From positions 248,001 to 312,000 of the forward strand of contig CAVZXS010000019.1 of assembly GCA_963779325.1 (NCBI GenBank): DNA of 64,000 nucleotides. The letters are read 5' to 3'. The DNA comes from CAVZXS01 sp963779325. GTDB lineage: Bacteria; Bacteroidota; Bacteroidia; Chitinophagales; Chitinophagaceae. Of the stretch, positions 1 through 8,521 are shown piece after piece (position 1 is the stretch's first letter; each line of letters begins with the position of its first letter). The translations under genes and the position numbers were made by a program. The notes beneath the pieces are model-generated. The model was given only the letters and a program-made list of their open reading frames with translations, ran no database searches and was not told where the DNA came from.

Positions 1-948
1 GGTGAAAACTTTGCAAAAGAATTCAGAGAATTTATTTTATTTGACGGAAAGACAGGCGATAAAAAAGTGGTAAAGACAAATTTTGGCTGGCATTATATAG
101 AGATCCTCAATAAAAAGAATCCTCAACCGCATTATAAAGTTGCATATTTAGCCAAACAAATTGTGGCGAGTGATGATACGGAAACAAATGCGGAAAACGC
201 TGCAAACAGTTTTGCCGGCAACAGCCGTACAGTGGAGACATTTATTGCTAATGTTGAAAAAGACCTTAAACCTAAAGGCCTAAACAGCTTAGTGGTAAAT
301 GATATTTCGCCGCTTGCTTATAATATACCGCAGTTGGGCGGCAATGTAAACTGCCGTCAATTTGTAAAAGCCGTTTACGAAGCTGACAAAGGAAAAGTAA
401 TGCAACCTATGCGTGTGGGTGATAATTTTATAGTAGCCGTAGTAACTGCTGTAAATAAAGAAGGTACAATGAGCGCTTCGGCGGCAAGAATGCAGGTAGA
501 ACCTTTACTGCGCAACAAGAAAAAAGCAGAGCAGATAAAACAAAAAATAGGCGCGGTAACAACACCAGAAGCGGTAGCTGCTGCAATGGGGCAACAGGTG
601 CAAACAGCCGACAGCGTAAGATTTGATACCGGGGCTCCGGGCGGTTTGGGCAGCGAACAAAAAGTAATAGGCGCGGCCTTCAATCCTGCGAATAAGGGTA
701 AAGTGGTTACGCATGCATTAGATGGTTTGCAGGGAGTTTATATAGTTCGTATAGATGATGTAACCGCAACTTCAGTGGCGGCGGGTACTGTAGAAGAACA
801 ACAAAAAATGATGATTATGCAAACCCGCATGCGGGCTATGCAGGCATTAAACCCGCAAATGCAGATGTACGGCGGCGGGGGTCCTACGCCGGCTGATATT
901 CTAAAGCAATCGGCGAAAATTAAAGATAACCGGGCCAATTTTTATTAA
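1..948 (+). CDS. PpiD/SurA-like peptidylprolyl isomerase, C-terminal part
   Basis: The frame is open from base 1, so the N-terminus lies outside the window; 315 codons are present. The piece begins near the end of a parvulin domain: residues about 23-33 read VVKTNFGWHYI, the typical closing strand of a rotamase domain. A second parvulin-like module follows around residues 115-150 (FVKAVYEADKGKVMQP, then a GDNFIVAVV strand). The protein ends in DNRANFY, a C-terminus I associate with Bacteroidota PpiD proteins. Family role: periplasmic, usually inner-membrane-anchored folding of outer-membrane and secreted proteins. The N-terminal membrane anchor and SurA_N chaperone region cannot be checked here. 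A strong terminator follows 24 bases after the stop. Family assignment is good; PpiD versus another multi-parvulin protein is inference. Confidence 0.8.
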   Translation, partial: GENFAKEFREFILFDGKTGDKKVVKTNFGWHYIEILNKKNPQPHYKVAYLAKQIVASDDTETNAENAANSFAGNSRTVETFIANVEKDLKPKGLNSLVVNDISPLAYNIPQLGGNVNCRQFVKAVYEADKGKVMQPMRVGDNFIVAVVTAVNKEGTMSASAARMQVEPLLRNKKKAEQIKQKIGAVTTPEAVAAAMGQQVQTADSVRFDTGAPGGLGSEQKVIGAAFNPANKGKVVTHALDGLQGVYIVRIDDVTATSVAAGTVEEQQKMMIMQTRMRAMQALNPQMQMYGGGGPTPADILKQSAKIKDNRANFY

Positions 949-971
949 TAGAAATGGGCTTTAAAATACTG

Positions 972-1003
972 AAACCATCCCGCTGAAAGCGGGATGGTTT
1001 TTG
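972..1003 (+). terminator. Rho-independent terminator after ppiD-like gene
   Basis: A perfect 12-bp stem (972-983 with 989-1000), a 5-base loop and a run of T residues directly follow the PpiD-like gene. Confidence 0.9.
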
Positions 1004-1084
1004 TTTGTACCGTATTTCGAAAACCAAAACATCAGATAGTTGTTACTTTTGTAACGCATAGATTTAGATAAATTGAGTTTTTTA

Positions 1085-1591
1085 ATGAGTGATATAATAA
1101 TAAATAAAGTAGCGGAGAGCGGCTTGGTAACACTGGACCTTGAAAACTATTACCCCAAAGGAGATGTGGTAGTTTTTGATATGAAGGATTACCTGTTCAT
1201 GGGTATGATATTAAAGGAAAAAGATTTTAGGGAAGCCATGAAGAATCTTGATTTAAAAAAGTTCGAGCATAAATATGTGGCTATTACCTGTACCGCCGAT
1301 GCCGTAATACCGGTATGGGCTTACATGCTGGTGGCCGCTTACCTGCAACCCGTAGCTAAAGATTTTGTATTGGGAACGGAGGACGAGCTGCACCGAACTT
1401 TATTTTTAAAAAACCTCTCGCAAATAAACCCCGGTGATTTTGCCGATAAAAGGGTGGTGATAAAAGGTTGCGGCGATACGCCCATCGGCGAGTTTGCTTA
1501 TACGGAAATTACAAAACTGCTGCTGCCCGCAGTAAAAAGTATTATGTACGGAGAACCCTGCAGTACGGTACCCGTTTATAAAAAGAGATGA
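1085..1591 (+). CDS. DUF2480 family protein
   Basis: A 168-residue cytoplasmic protein. I recognise it as the Bacteroidota-restricted DUF2480 family from the conserved opening (MSDIIINKVAESGLVTLDLE) and the DMKDYLFMGMILKEKDFR and KGCGDTPIGEFAYTEIT segments. No signal peptide, membrane segment or catalytic motif is visible and no function is known to me. The ATG at 1085 is preferred to the TTG at 1073, which would add four residues (MSFL) before the conserved MSDIII start. A TACTTTTG box at 1044-1051 matches the Bacteroidota -7 element, 34 bases ahead of the start codon. It is a single gene, convergent with the SET gene downstream. Confidence 0.85.
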   Translation: MSDIIINKVAESGLVTLDLENYYPKGDVVVFDMKDYLFMGMILKEKDFREAMKNLDLKKFEHKYVAITCTADAVIPVWAYMLVAAYLQPVAKDFVLGTEDELHRTLFLKNLSQINPGDFADKRVVIKGCGDTPIGEFAYTEITKLLLPAVKSIMYGEPCSTVPVYKKR

Positions 1592-1648
1592 CTGTGTTTA
1601 TAGAGTATGTAAGGTAAAGAAAGTATTGCCCCGGTTCGGGTCTGAACC

Positions 1649-2200
1649 TTAATCGCCGAAATCTTCTCCAAATACATCTTCGGTAATGGATTTGTCTACT
1701 ACAGGTGTATTCTTTTTTTCCTTCAATTTACCGTTAATATAGTTGGTAAGACGATAACGCTTTACTAGCTCATCAGTAAGATGCGCGGCTCCTTTTATTT
1801 CTTTTAAACAAGCCGCTTCACCGCAATGGCAGGCAAAAGGCTGCGCCATATCCCATTCGGTAGACGGATAAAAGAAACCGAATTCTTCGCCGGCCGCAAT
1901 GGGTTTTAACGCTATTAATTGAAATGCGGCGGTATCAAAGAATACATTGGGATCGCAACTGTGATTAATGTATTGCAAATGCTCCGGTCGCAATGTAATG
2001 TGTACATCATCTCCCGTTTGTACGGTAAGATAGGTTGGCGTACTCAATGTTTCTCCCGCATGAAACAAACTCAATACATCACCGGGTTGAAAATTTTTAA
2101 CGGCACGCAACAGCTTATGACCTGTTATAGCATCCTCACAAACTTCGCAAAATTCATGGTTACTGAGTACAATAAACGGAATAGTAGCAGTGGCTAACAT
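1649..2200 (-). CDS. SET-domain protein (lysine methyltransferase-like)
   Basis: 183 residues with the two diagnostic SET motifs: YINHSCDPNVFFD (about residues 78-90, the NHSC cofactor and pseudoknot motif) and GEEFGFFYPSTEWDM (about 104-118), followed by a post-SET-like cysteine cluster CHCGEAACL. SET enzymes transfer methyl from S-adenosylmethionine to lysine side chains; the substrate here is unknown. No signal peptide, so cytosolic. The ATG at 2200 is the only sensible start. It lies 240 bases downstream of a second SET-domain coding region on the same strand (see 2441-3887), so the two SET proteins may be co-transcribed and act together. Bacterial SET proteins of this size are widespread but mostly uncharacterised. 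Confidence 0.85.
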   Translation of the reverse strand: MLATATIPFIVLSNHEFCEVCEDAITGHKLLRAVKNFQPGDVLSLFHAGETLSTPTYLTVQTGDDVHITLRPEHLQYINHSCDPNVFFDTAAFQLIALKPIAAGEEFGFFYPSTEWDMAQPFACHCGEAACLKEIKGAAHLTDELVKRYRLTNYINGKLKEKKNTPVVDKSITEDVFGEDFGD

Positions 2201-2440
2201 AATAGAATTTTAAATGGGTTTAGTAAATATAAAAACAAATAGTTTCTTATTAACTGTAAAAAACGGGAAGACTAAAAAAGTGGATAAGTAGCGTATAGTG
2301 TTAATTGTAATAAAAATGATATTCAATCAATCAACGAATCGATTAATATGAATTAACATGTATAAAAAGAACTTCTTTCATAAATGAATGCGACAATGCG
2401 TTATACCGACTTCAATTATAGTCCCTTCAAAACCGAATGC

Positions 2441-3887
2441 CTATTTAAAAAGTTGTAACGCCGCATTTACCTTTTCTCTTTCCGATACCGAGTTGCCCGC
2501 AGTACCGGTAATGGTACCTCTGCATCCCGCTGCTCCGCAATGGCAATCGAAAGATTCTGATTCTTCATTTAAGAAATGAGCATAGTCCAATGTAAGTTCC
2601 TCACCGCGGTTAATATCACGGGCGGCTATTACATCAAGACCTTCGTAAATCGTATTGGCATTACAGGAATGATTTTGCGGAGCCCATTCCGACGGGTTGC
2701 TGTCCCATAATACATAGACCTCGTTGCTGATGGGGTATGCATAATGGCGGAATAACTTCTTTTCGCCCTTGCTCCAATGTTGTTCTACATAAGCTTTGGT
2801 AACCAAACGATGCGGACGTTCCTCACCATGAAATATTACTTCACCTTCTTTAATGGGCGATGAGGCATAAATACCAAAGCCGGCTATTGAATTACCTTTC
2901 ATCGTGAATTTTTTCTGCTTGCGTCGGTGACGAACTATACCTTCGGTAATGATATGATTTAAAAAACCCGCCTGGCCAATGCCATCATGTTTTAAAATAT
3001 AATCGGCCGAACCTTCATAACCATCTGTTGTAAAAAACAGAGCAGGTAAAATTTACTTCCAGGAAAAATAGTTCGTCCTGTTCATTCATCCTGAAATCCA
3101 TTCTTGCATAACCAACACCGCCAAAGCTTCTGAATATTTTTTGCGCGGCGGTACGCAGTTGCTTGTCCAATTTTTTATCGGTAACCGGTATGTTGCATTC
3201 AGGATGCAGCTCCGAAGTTTTTAGTGCATAGGTTTTAAATTCTCTTCCTTCAGGAAAGATAAACTCAACCGGTTTGAAGGCCGTGCATGTTTTATGGTCA
3301 TCCGCATTGGCGGCTACCAATACCGTAAATTCTCTTCCTTTTATATATTCTTCTACCAATACTTCTTCGTACTCCGGCAGCAGTTCGCTTATTTTTTGTT
3401 TTAGCTCTTCTGTATTATTTACTAAAGAGGTTTCGTCTATACCCAAGCTGTCACCCGCTTTAGAGGGTTTTACAAATAACGGGAAACGCAGGTGCTTGCA
3501 CTGGCGTTGAATATTTTTAGGATTATCTATTAATGCATAAGCCGCGGTTTTTATATCCTCGGTATAGGCTACATACTTCATCAGTTCCTTCGGCGGATCA
3601 TATAATAACGAGGAAGGACCCGTGAAAGGCATGTTTAATAACTCCAATGTATAGATAACATCAATGGAAGGCACGCACCATTCAAGATAGCCTTCGCATA
3701 AGTTTACAAAGCAATCGTACTTTTTTTGTTTTAAATCTTTTAATTGTTTGTACGTAGATAATTTATTCAGGAATACGTTATCTACGGTTGCATCGGGCAG
3801 TAAGTGAGATAAGATGCGGGGTGGATCGTAATTTTTATAATCAACATTACTTGTTGAATAATCCGGCTGGAGTACACATATTTTCAT
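2441..3887 (-). pseudogene. ATP-grasp (D-Ala-D-Ala ligase-like) / SET fusion, split by one frameshift
   Basis: The 5' part (3887 to about 3030) encodes an ATP-grasp ligase resembling D-alanine-D-alanine ligases: LFVKPSKAGDSLGI (ATP-binding lysine), EEVLVEEYIKGREFTVLVAA, and the metal site RMDFRMN...FLEVNFTCS. It runs into a stop at 3015. The next frame, from about 3029 to 2441, is open with no stop and reads TDGYEGSADYILKHDGIGQ, then a linker, then a SET domain (QNHSCNANTIYEGLD, GEELTLDYAHF, post-SET CHCGAAGCRG). Restoring one base (the break is next to a run of six T on the coding strand, 3032-3037) would give one protein of about 480 residues. Family knowledge: ATP-grasp ligases join a carboxylate to an amine; SET domains methylate lysine. 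The substrate is unknown. Gene decay, a sequencing error and a phase-variable tract all remain possible. Confidence 0.75.
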
Positions 3888-4265
3888 AAATGGGGCGTAA
3901 GTAAAACGAATGGGTTTATAGTTTATAAATACTTATAGTTTAAAAATATAAATAACTATTATAATAACAATTTTTATAGCCATAAATTTTAATAACATTT
4001 ATAAAGATTAAATCGGGATAACCCCAATCGATACCGGTTGAATGAACCGATTAACCATAAAAGAAACGGAGTAAGTGATATAATATTGCCAACCCCTTCG
4101 GGTATTACATGCAACTCAATCCGGAGCTTGTCATACATTAACCTATTGATTTATACTTTAATACCGGTGAATTGATATGATATCGGGAGCCGGAATGACT
4201 ATCTTGTTTGACTATCCTATATAGAGGTTGGTTATAATACCGGCTAAGTTGTAAACAGCGTACAT
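3888..4265. other. Intergenic region upstream of the ATP-grasp/SET gene
   Basis: AT-rich non-coding stretch with no convincing ORF. It holds a diverged copy of the 80-bp upstream repeat (about 4133-4194, minus orientation) and ends at the terminator of the neighbouring T9SS gene. Confidence 0.6.
4133..4194 (-). repeat. Diverged copy of the ccggctcccggtat upstream repeat
   Basis: Read on the minus strand this aligns by eye with the repeats at 12209-12289 and 46132-46212: a TTCCGGCTCCCG block, a TATCATATCAATTC block and a TAAATCAAT block in the same order and spacing. It points toward the ATP-grasp/SET gene, as the other copies point toward their downstream genes. Confidence 0.5.
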
Positions 4266-4295
4266 AAAAAAAACGTTGGCCTTACGGGGCCAACG
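4266..4295 (-). terminator. Terminator of the T9SS propeller gene
   Basis: An 8-bp perfect stem (4274-4281 with 4288-4295) is followed on the minus strand by seven T residues; it lies 25 bases beyond the stop codon at 4320. Confidence 0.85.
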
Positions 4296-4319
4296 CATTA
4301 CAAAACAGCAAAGGCATAC

Positions 4320-5567
4320 TTACTGCACAATTATCTTTTGTGTAAACACTGTCTTGCTGTTTTGGTCTGCCACTTTTATAAGATATACGCCGCGGGCAGC
4401 TGCGGGACTAAGGTTAATATTCTCTGTTTGGCTGTTGCCGTTGATGCTTATTCTTCTTTGTTGTGTAAGGCGACCCATAATATCCGATACCTCTATAGTA
4501 TAGTTACCGGCTTCCAATTTATTAAAACGCAATGCAAATACATTGTCACTTACCGGGTTGGGATAGGCTGCTACCTTTCTGCCATCGGGCAGGTCGTTTC
4601 TTTGTAAGGTGGCTATGTCATTGGCCGTTGTACTGCGGGTATTCAAAATATTACTGTTGGCCAGATCGGAACTGCGGTAAACACCGGCCTTGGCTTTATA
4701 GGCTTCGGCATTCCATGTTTTTACATCTACCGTATACCAAGCTTCATTGTATACGGCGCTGCTTACTAATAATGCACCGGCTTCATTTACCACCGCGCCA
4801 TTGGTAGTAAAATTGGCGGGCAGATTATTGATAGCACCCAAGTGCCTGGCCATTTTGGTTTCAATGTTTACTTTAAATACATGGTTGCGGGCGGAAATGA
4901 TATATAAGTTACCGTCATTATCGGCAATCATATCGCCCCCAAAACTTGTACAACGGTTATGTATGGACACACCGTTGTTTGAAGGATCATCTATTAAACC
5001 GCCCAATTTTGTAACCGCCGTTTTTTTGCCCGAGCTAAAACGAATAAAATGATTGGCATCATTACTGACCGCATAGCCCGTACCATCGGGTGTAATAACC
5101 ATACGGGTTATAATCTTTGCTTCATCGTTGTGCATATTGCCGTCGTTGGTAAACGGAATGCCGGTATGGTAATACAGCTTATTTGTTTTTAAATCGATGT
5201 AACGAAGCTGGTCCACAAACATGGGTGTGTACCAAATGCGGTTATTCTTTTTATCGAAAGCAATGGCGGCAACGCCGGTACCAAAGGGTGTATTGAGATT
5301 GAAACCTGTTTTCTTATCGTTATTAGCTTCGGTTAATTGTTTTTTTGTTACCGCATCAAATACAGCCAGGCCGGCATCCATGCCGTTTACCAATACCGGG
5401 CCATACTCGCCGGTTTGTGTATTCAGTTTACGAAGGGCGGCCCATCCGTGACCGTTTTGCTGTAAATCAGTAACGGCATATGCAAATTTATCGGTATGCT
5501 GTGCGGTTAAAACCGCAGAGAAAAAAAGCGTAAAGGAGAAAAATGAAAAGCGTAGTAAATTTTTCAT
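4320..5567 (-). CDS. Secreted propeller-like protein with T9SS sorting domain
   Basis: 415 residues from the ATG at 5567, chosen because it gives a clean signal peptide (MKNLLRFSFFSFTLFFSAV, then LTAQ). An upstream TTG would add 26 unlikely residues. The middle has propeller-style segments (IAFDKKNNRIWYTPMFVDQL, DNDGNLYIISARNHVFKVN), suggesting a beta-propeller; no catalytic residues are evident. The last 80 or so residues form a type A T9SS C-terminal sorting domain: YPNPVSDNVFALRF, GNYTIEVSDIMGR, GVYLIKVADQN, ending KIIVQ. The product is probably exported by Sec, moved through the outer membrane by the type IX system and anchored or released at the surface. It has its own terminator and no obvious operon partner. 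Ligand or function unknown. Confidence 0.85.
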   Translation of the reverse strand: MKNLLRFSFFSFTLFFSAVLTAQHTDKFAYAVTDLQQNGHGWAALRKLNTQTGEYGPVLVNGMDAGLAVFDAVTKKQLTEANNDKKTGFNLNTPFGTGVAAIAFDKKNNRIWYTPMFVDQLRYIDLKTNKLYYHTGIPFTNDGNMHNDEAKIITRMVITPDGTGYAVSNDANHFIRFSSGKKTAVTKLGGLIDDPSNNGVSIHNRCTSFGGDMIADNDGNLYIISARNHVFKVNIETKMARHLGAINNLPANFTTNGAVVNEAGALLVSSAVYNEAWYTVDVKTWNAEAYKAKAGVYRSSDLANSNILNTRSTTANDIATLQRNDLPDGRKVAAYPNPVSDNVFALRFNKLEAGNYTIEVSDIMGRLTQQRRISINGNSQTENINLSPAAARGVYLIKVADQNSKTVFTQKIIVQ

Positions 5568-6281
5568 GACCTGTAGTTTTTTGGGGTATAAAGAAATAGG
5601 AAAGATCTGCAACAGTAAGTTACACCAAATAGCAAAACGGGGCAAATAATTTATATTAAGTTATAATGAAAGGGATGGTCGGTTTGGGGCGGGTTGATTG
5701 ATACTTGAAGAGGTCATTATTTGTATCAGAATAGTATAAAGCCGATCAACGAATTTCATTGAATAAGGCAGCGTAAGCAGTATGGTCATTTGATTGCGTA
5801 CTTCTTAAATAGTGCAGCAGATACTGTAATAAAACAGGGCAAGATGAGTAATATGTGAGTAACCGGATGGAATGTTTTCATATATCGCCGGTACGAAAGG
5901 TTTTTCAGGACATCTTTAAGCCACTTCGCAAATGCCGAGCAGCATTACTACAACCCAAGGGCTGCCGGATGCGAAGGGAAAGTGTGAAGCGCAGCGTAAC
6001 GCCGAAGCGAAGCGGAGCCTGAAGCAGCCGGAAGAAAAGCTGAATAAAGTGATGAACGATGAAAGCCCCAAATGATAACCCAATTAAAGTGCATATTGTA
6101 ACTAATTGCCTTAGAAATCAATATTGTAGCTTCAAGAAAGGGACTGTAACCATAATAATAACCTTCCTTTTCCCGTTTACCTCGCTATAAAGGCGTACCT
6201 TCGCCGCTCGTTTTTTTAAGCTGTCAGGGATTCGTTACGCTCCTTTGCGGTGACTAAACCTGAACGCTAAAAGCTATTATT
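5568..6281. other. Long intergenic region before typA, with a GC-rich anomalous segment
   Basis: No supportable gene in 714 bases. About 5925-6060 is distinctly G/A/C-rich (repeated gaagc/gcgaag words) compared with its AT-rich flanks and has stops in all frames where I tried translation. It could be a decayed gene end or a dispersed element. The last 200 bases presumably hold the typA promoter and leader. Confidence 0.5.
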
Positions 6282-8093
6282 ATGAATATAAGAAACATCG
6301 CAATCATTGCCCACGTTGACCACGGTAAAACTACACTGGTTGACAAAATTTTACATGCTACCAAAGTATTTCGCGATAACCAGGATACCGGTGAGCTGAT
6401 AATGGACAGTAATGACCTGGAAAGAGAAAGAGGTATTACCATTTTTAGCAAGAATGCAGCCGTTGTATATCACGATATTAAAATAAATGTAATTGATACG
6501 CCGGGTCACGCCGATTTTGGCGGTGAGGTAGAACGTGTATTGAAAATGGCTGATGGTGTGGTATTGCTGGTAGATGCTTTTGAGGGCCCGATGCCCCAAA
6601 CAAGATTTGTATTGCAAAAAGCTTTGCAGTTGAATCTGAAACCGATTGTTGTTATAAATAAGGTAGACAAAGCCAACTGCCGCCCCGACGAAGTGCATGA
6701 TGCGGTATTTGAATTGTTCTTTAATTTGGATGCTACCGAAGAGCAATTGAATTTTCCTACATTTTACGGCAGCGGAAAAAATGGATGGTTCAATGATTCT
6801 TTGGAGCAGATAGATAATATATTCCCGTTGCTGGATGGTATTGTAAAATATGTACCCGAGCCCAAAGTAAATGAAGGTCCTTTGCAAATGCAAATCACTT
6901 CATTGGATTATTCTTCTTTCCTGGGAAGAATAGCGGTAGGCAAGGTTGCCCGTGGTGTGATAAAAGAAGGCCAGCAAATAGCTTTGATGCAGGCCGACGG
7001 CGGCATTAAAAAAACAAAAGTGAGAGAGCTGTACGTGTTTGAAGGAATGGGTAAGAAAAAAGTAACGGAAGTTATAGCGGGTGATTTATGCGCCGTAGTA
7101 GGTATTGAAGATTTTAATATTGGTGATACCATCGCGGATATAGAAAATCCTGAAGCATTACCGGTTATCAGTGTAGATGAACCAACGATGAACATGCTGT
7201 TCAGCATTAATAATTCGCCGTTCTTCGGTAAGGACGGAAAATTTGTAACCAGTCGCCACTTGCGTGACCGCTTGATGAAAGAAACGGAAAAGAATTTGGC
7301 GCTGAAAGTATTGGATAGTGATGAAGGTGATAGCTTCATGGTATACGGTCGCGGTATTTTGCACTTGGGTATTTTAATAGAAACCATGCGCCGCGAAGGG
7401 TATGAGTTAACCGTGGGTCAGCCGCAGGTAATTGTAAAAGAAATTAATGGTGTAAAGAATGAGCCGTTTGAAATATTGGTGGTGGATGTACCGGAGAATT
7501 TTGCCAGTAAGGTAATTGATTTGGTATCGAGAAGAAAAGGTGAAATGCTGATTATGGAAACAAAAGGTGATATGCAGCATTTGGAATTTGAAATACCTTC
7601 CCGCGGATTAATTGGTCTGCGTACGCAAATGCTTACCGCTACTACCGGCGAAGCTGTAATGGCTCACCGTTTCAGTGAGTACAAACCATGGAAAGGACCG
7701 ATACCCGGCAGAAACAACGGTGTATTGCTTTCTAAAAATACAGAAAGAACAACCGGTTATTCTATTGATAAATTACAGGACAGGGGAACTTTCTTTGTAG
7801 ACCCGGGTGAAGAAGTATATGCAGGACAAATTATAGCAGAGAATATTAAGCCCGGCGATTTGGTAGTAAATGCTACAGAGCCTAAAAAATTGACCAACCA
7901 CCGTGCCAGCGGAAGTGATGATGCAAGTCGTATTGCGCCAAAAACAATACTGAGCCTTGAAGAGTGTATGGAGTATATTCAGCAAGATGAGTGTATAGAA
8001 GTAACACCGCGTTTTATTCGTATGCGCAAAGTAATTTTGGATGAAGATGACAGAAAGAAAGTACAAAAGAAAATGGAAGCGCAGGCTGTATAA
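6282..8093 (+). CDS. typA: Ribosome-associated GTPase TypA/BipA
   Basis: 603 residues, the normal length. G1 is AHVDHGKTT (residues 10-18), switch I RERGITI (48-54), G3 DTPGHADF (72-79) and G4 NKVD (126-129). The EF-G-like domains and the BipA C-terminal domain follow, with ASGSDDASRI near the end. TypA is a translational GTPase that binds the 70S ribosome and supports 50S assembly and growth under stress, especially cold. The ATG at 6282 directly precedes the conserved RNIAIIAH. A good terminator lies 25 bases after the stop, so it is probably monocistronic. Open throughout and typical in composition. Confidence 0.97.
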   Translation: MNIRNIAIIAHVDHGKTTLVDKILHATKVFRDNQDTGELIMDSNDLERERGITIFSKNAAVVYHDIKINVIDTPGHADFGGEVERVLKMADGVVLLVDAFEGPMPQTRFVLQKALQLNLKPIVVINKVDKANCRPDEVHDAVFELFFNLDATEEQLNFPTFYGSGKNGWFNDSLEQIDNIFPLLDGIVKYVPEPKVNEGPLQMQITSLDYSSFLGRIAVGKVARGVIKEGQQIALMQADGGIKKTKVRELYVFEGMGKKKVTEVIAGDLCAVVGIEDFNIGDTIADIENPEALPVISVDEPTMNMLFSINNSPFFGKDGKFVTSRHLRDRLMKETEKNLALKVLDSDEGDSFMVYGRGILHLGILIETMRREGYELTVGQPQVIVKEINGVKNEPFEILVVDVPENFASKVIDLVSRRKGEMLIMETKGDMQHLEFEIPSRGLIGLRTQMLTATTGEAVMAHRFSEYKPWKGPIPGRNNGVLLSKNTERTTGYSIDKLQDRGTFFVDPGEEVYAGQIIAENIKPGDLVVNATEPKKLTNHRASGSDDASRIAPKTILSLEECMEYIQQDECIEVTPRFIRMRKVILDEDDRKKVQKKMEAQAV

Positions 8094-8117
8094 ATTTCTA
8101 ACGAAATATAAATTAAG

Positions 8118-8143
8118 CCCGGTCAATTACGACCGGGTTTTTT
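8118..8143 (+). terminator. typA terminator
   Basis: A 7-bp stem (8118-8124 with 8131-8137), six-base loop and six T residues, just after the typA stop. Confidence 0.85.
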
Positions 8144-8190
8144 ATTGGCGTATTTTCAAATTGCCGTGTGACCGGTATTCTTCTTTAGCC

Positions 8191-8198
8191 TAATTTTG
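8191..8198 (+). promoter_or_regulatory. Bacteroidota-type -7 box upstream of the 8214 gene
   Basis: TAATTTTG matches the TAnnTTTG consensus and lies 15 bases before the ATG at 8214. No well-spaced TTG -33 element was found, so this is only a candidate. Confidence 0.4.
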
Positions 8199-8213
8199 TA
8201 AAAATTTCAGGCA

Positions 8214-8444
8214 ATGAAAAAGCGGCTCCGGGTATATTTTTTTACAATTTGTTTTTTATTTCTTTTTTCTAATTCTTCACAGGCGCAATGCTCCATTTGT
8301 ACACGTACAGCACAGCAAATGGGCGAAAAACCCGCTGAGGGTTTAAACGGCGGTATTCTTTACCTGGCCGGTATTCCCTTCGTCATTATGGGTTTTATCG
8401 GTTACAAATGGTGGAAGAGCAATAATGTAAAAGGCGGCGATTGA
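8214..8444 (+). CDS. Small envelope protein with CxxC motif and one membrane segment
   Basis: 76 residues: a cleavable-looking signal (FFTICFLFLFSNSSQAQ), a short exported part with C-S-I-C and the segment RTAQQMGEKPAEGLNGG, then a transmembrane helix (ILYLAGIPFVIMGFIGY) and a short KWWK tail. It resembles conserved small hypothetical proteins of Bacteroidota, but I know no function. The CxxC could bind a metal or be redox active; that is inference. Promoter box at 8191-8198; the metalloprotease gene follows after 77 bases on the same strand. Confidence 0.75.
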   Translation: MKKRLRVYFFTICFLFLFSNSSQAQCSICTRTAQQMGEKPAEGLNGGILYLAGIPFVIMGFIGYKWWKSNNVKGGD

Positions 8445-8521
8445 ACCGCTTCCTTTTTTACAACTAAATTTTTTGCTGCGTTTCTACTTTGCTTAACTTG
8501 AGCAGATAAAATTACCTGCTT

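Noticed and set aside
3015..3040. Programmed frameshift joining ATP-grasp and SET parts
   Set aside because: No slippery heptamer with a downstream stimulatory structure could be shown; a one-base indel beside the T6 run explains it more simply.
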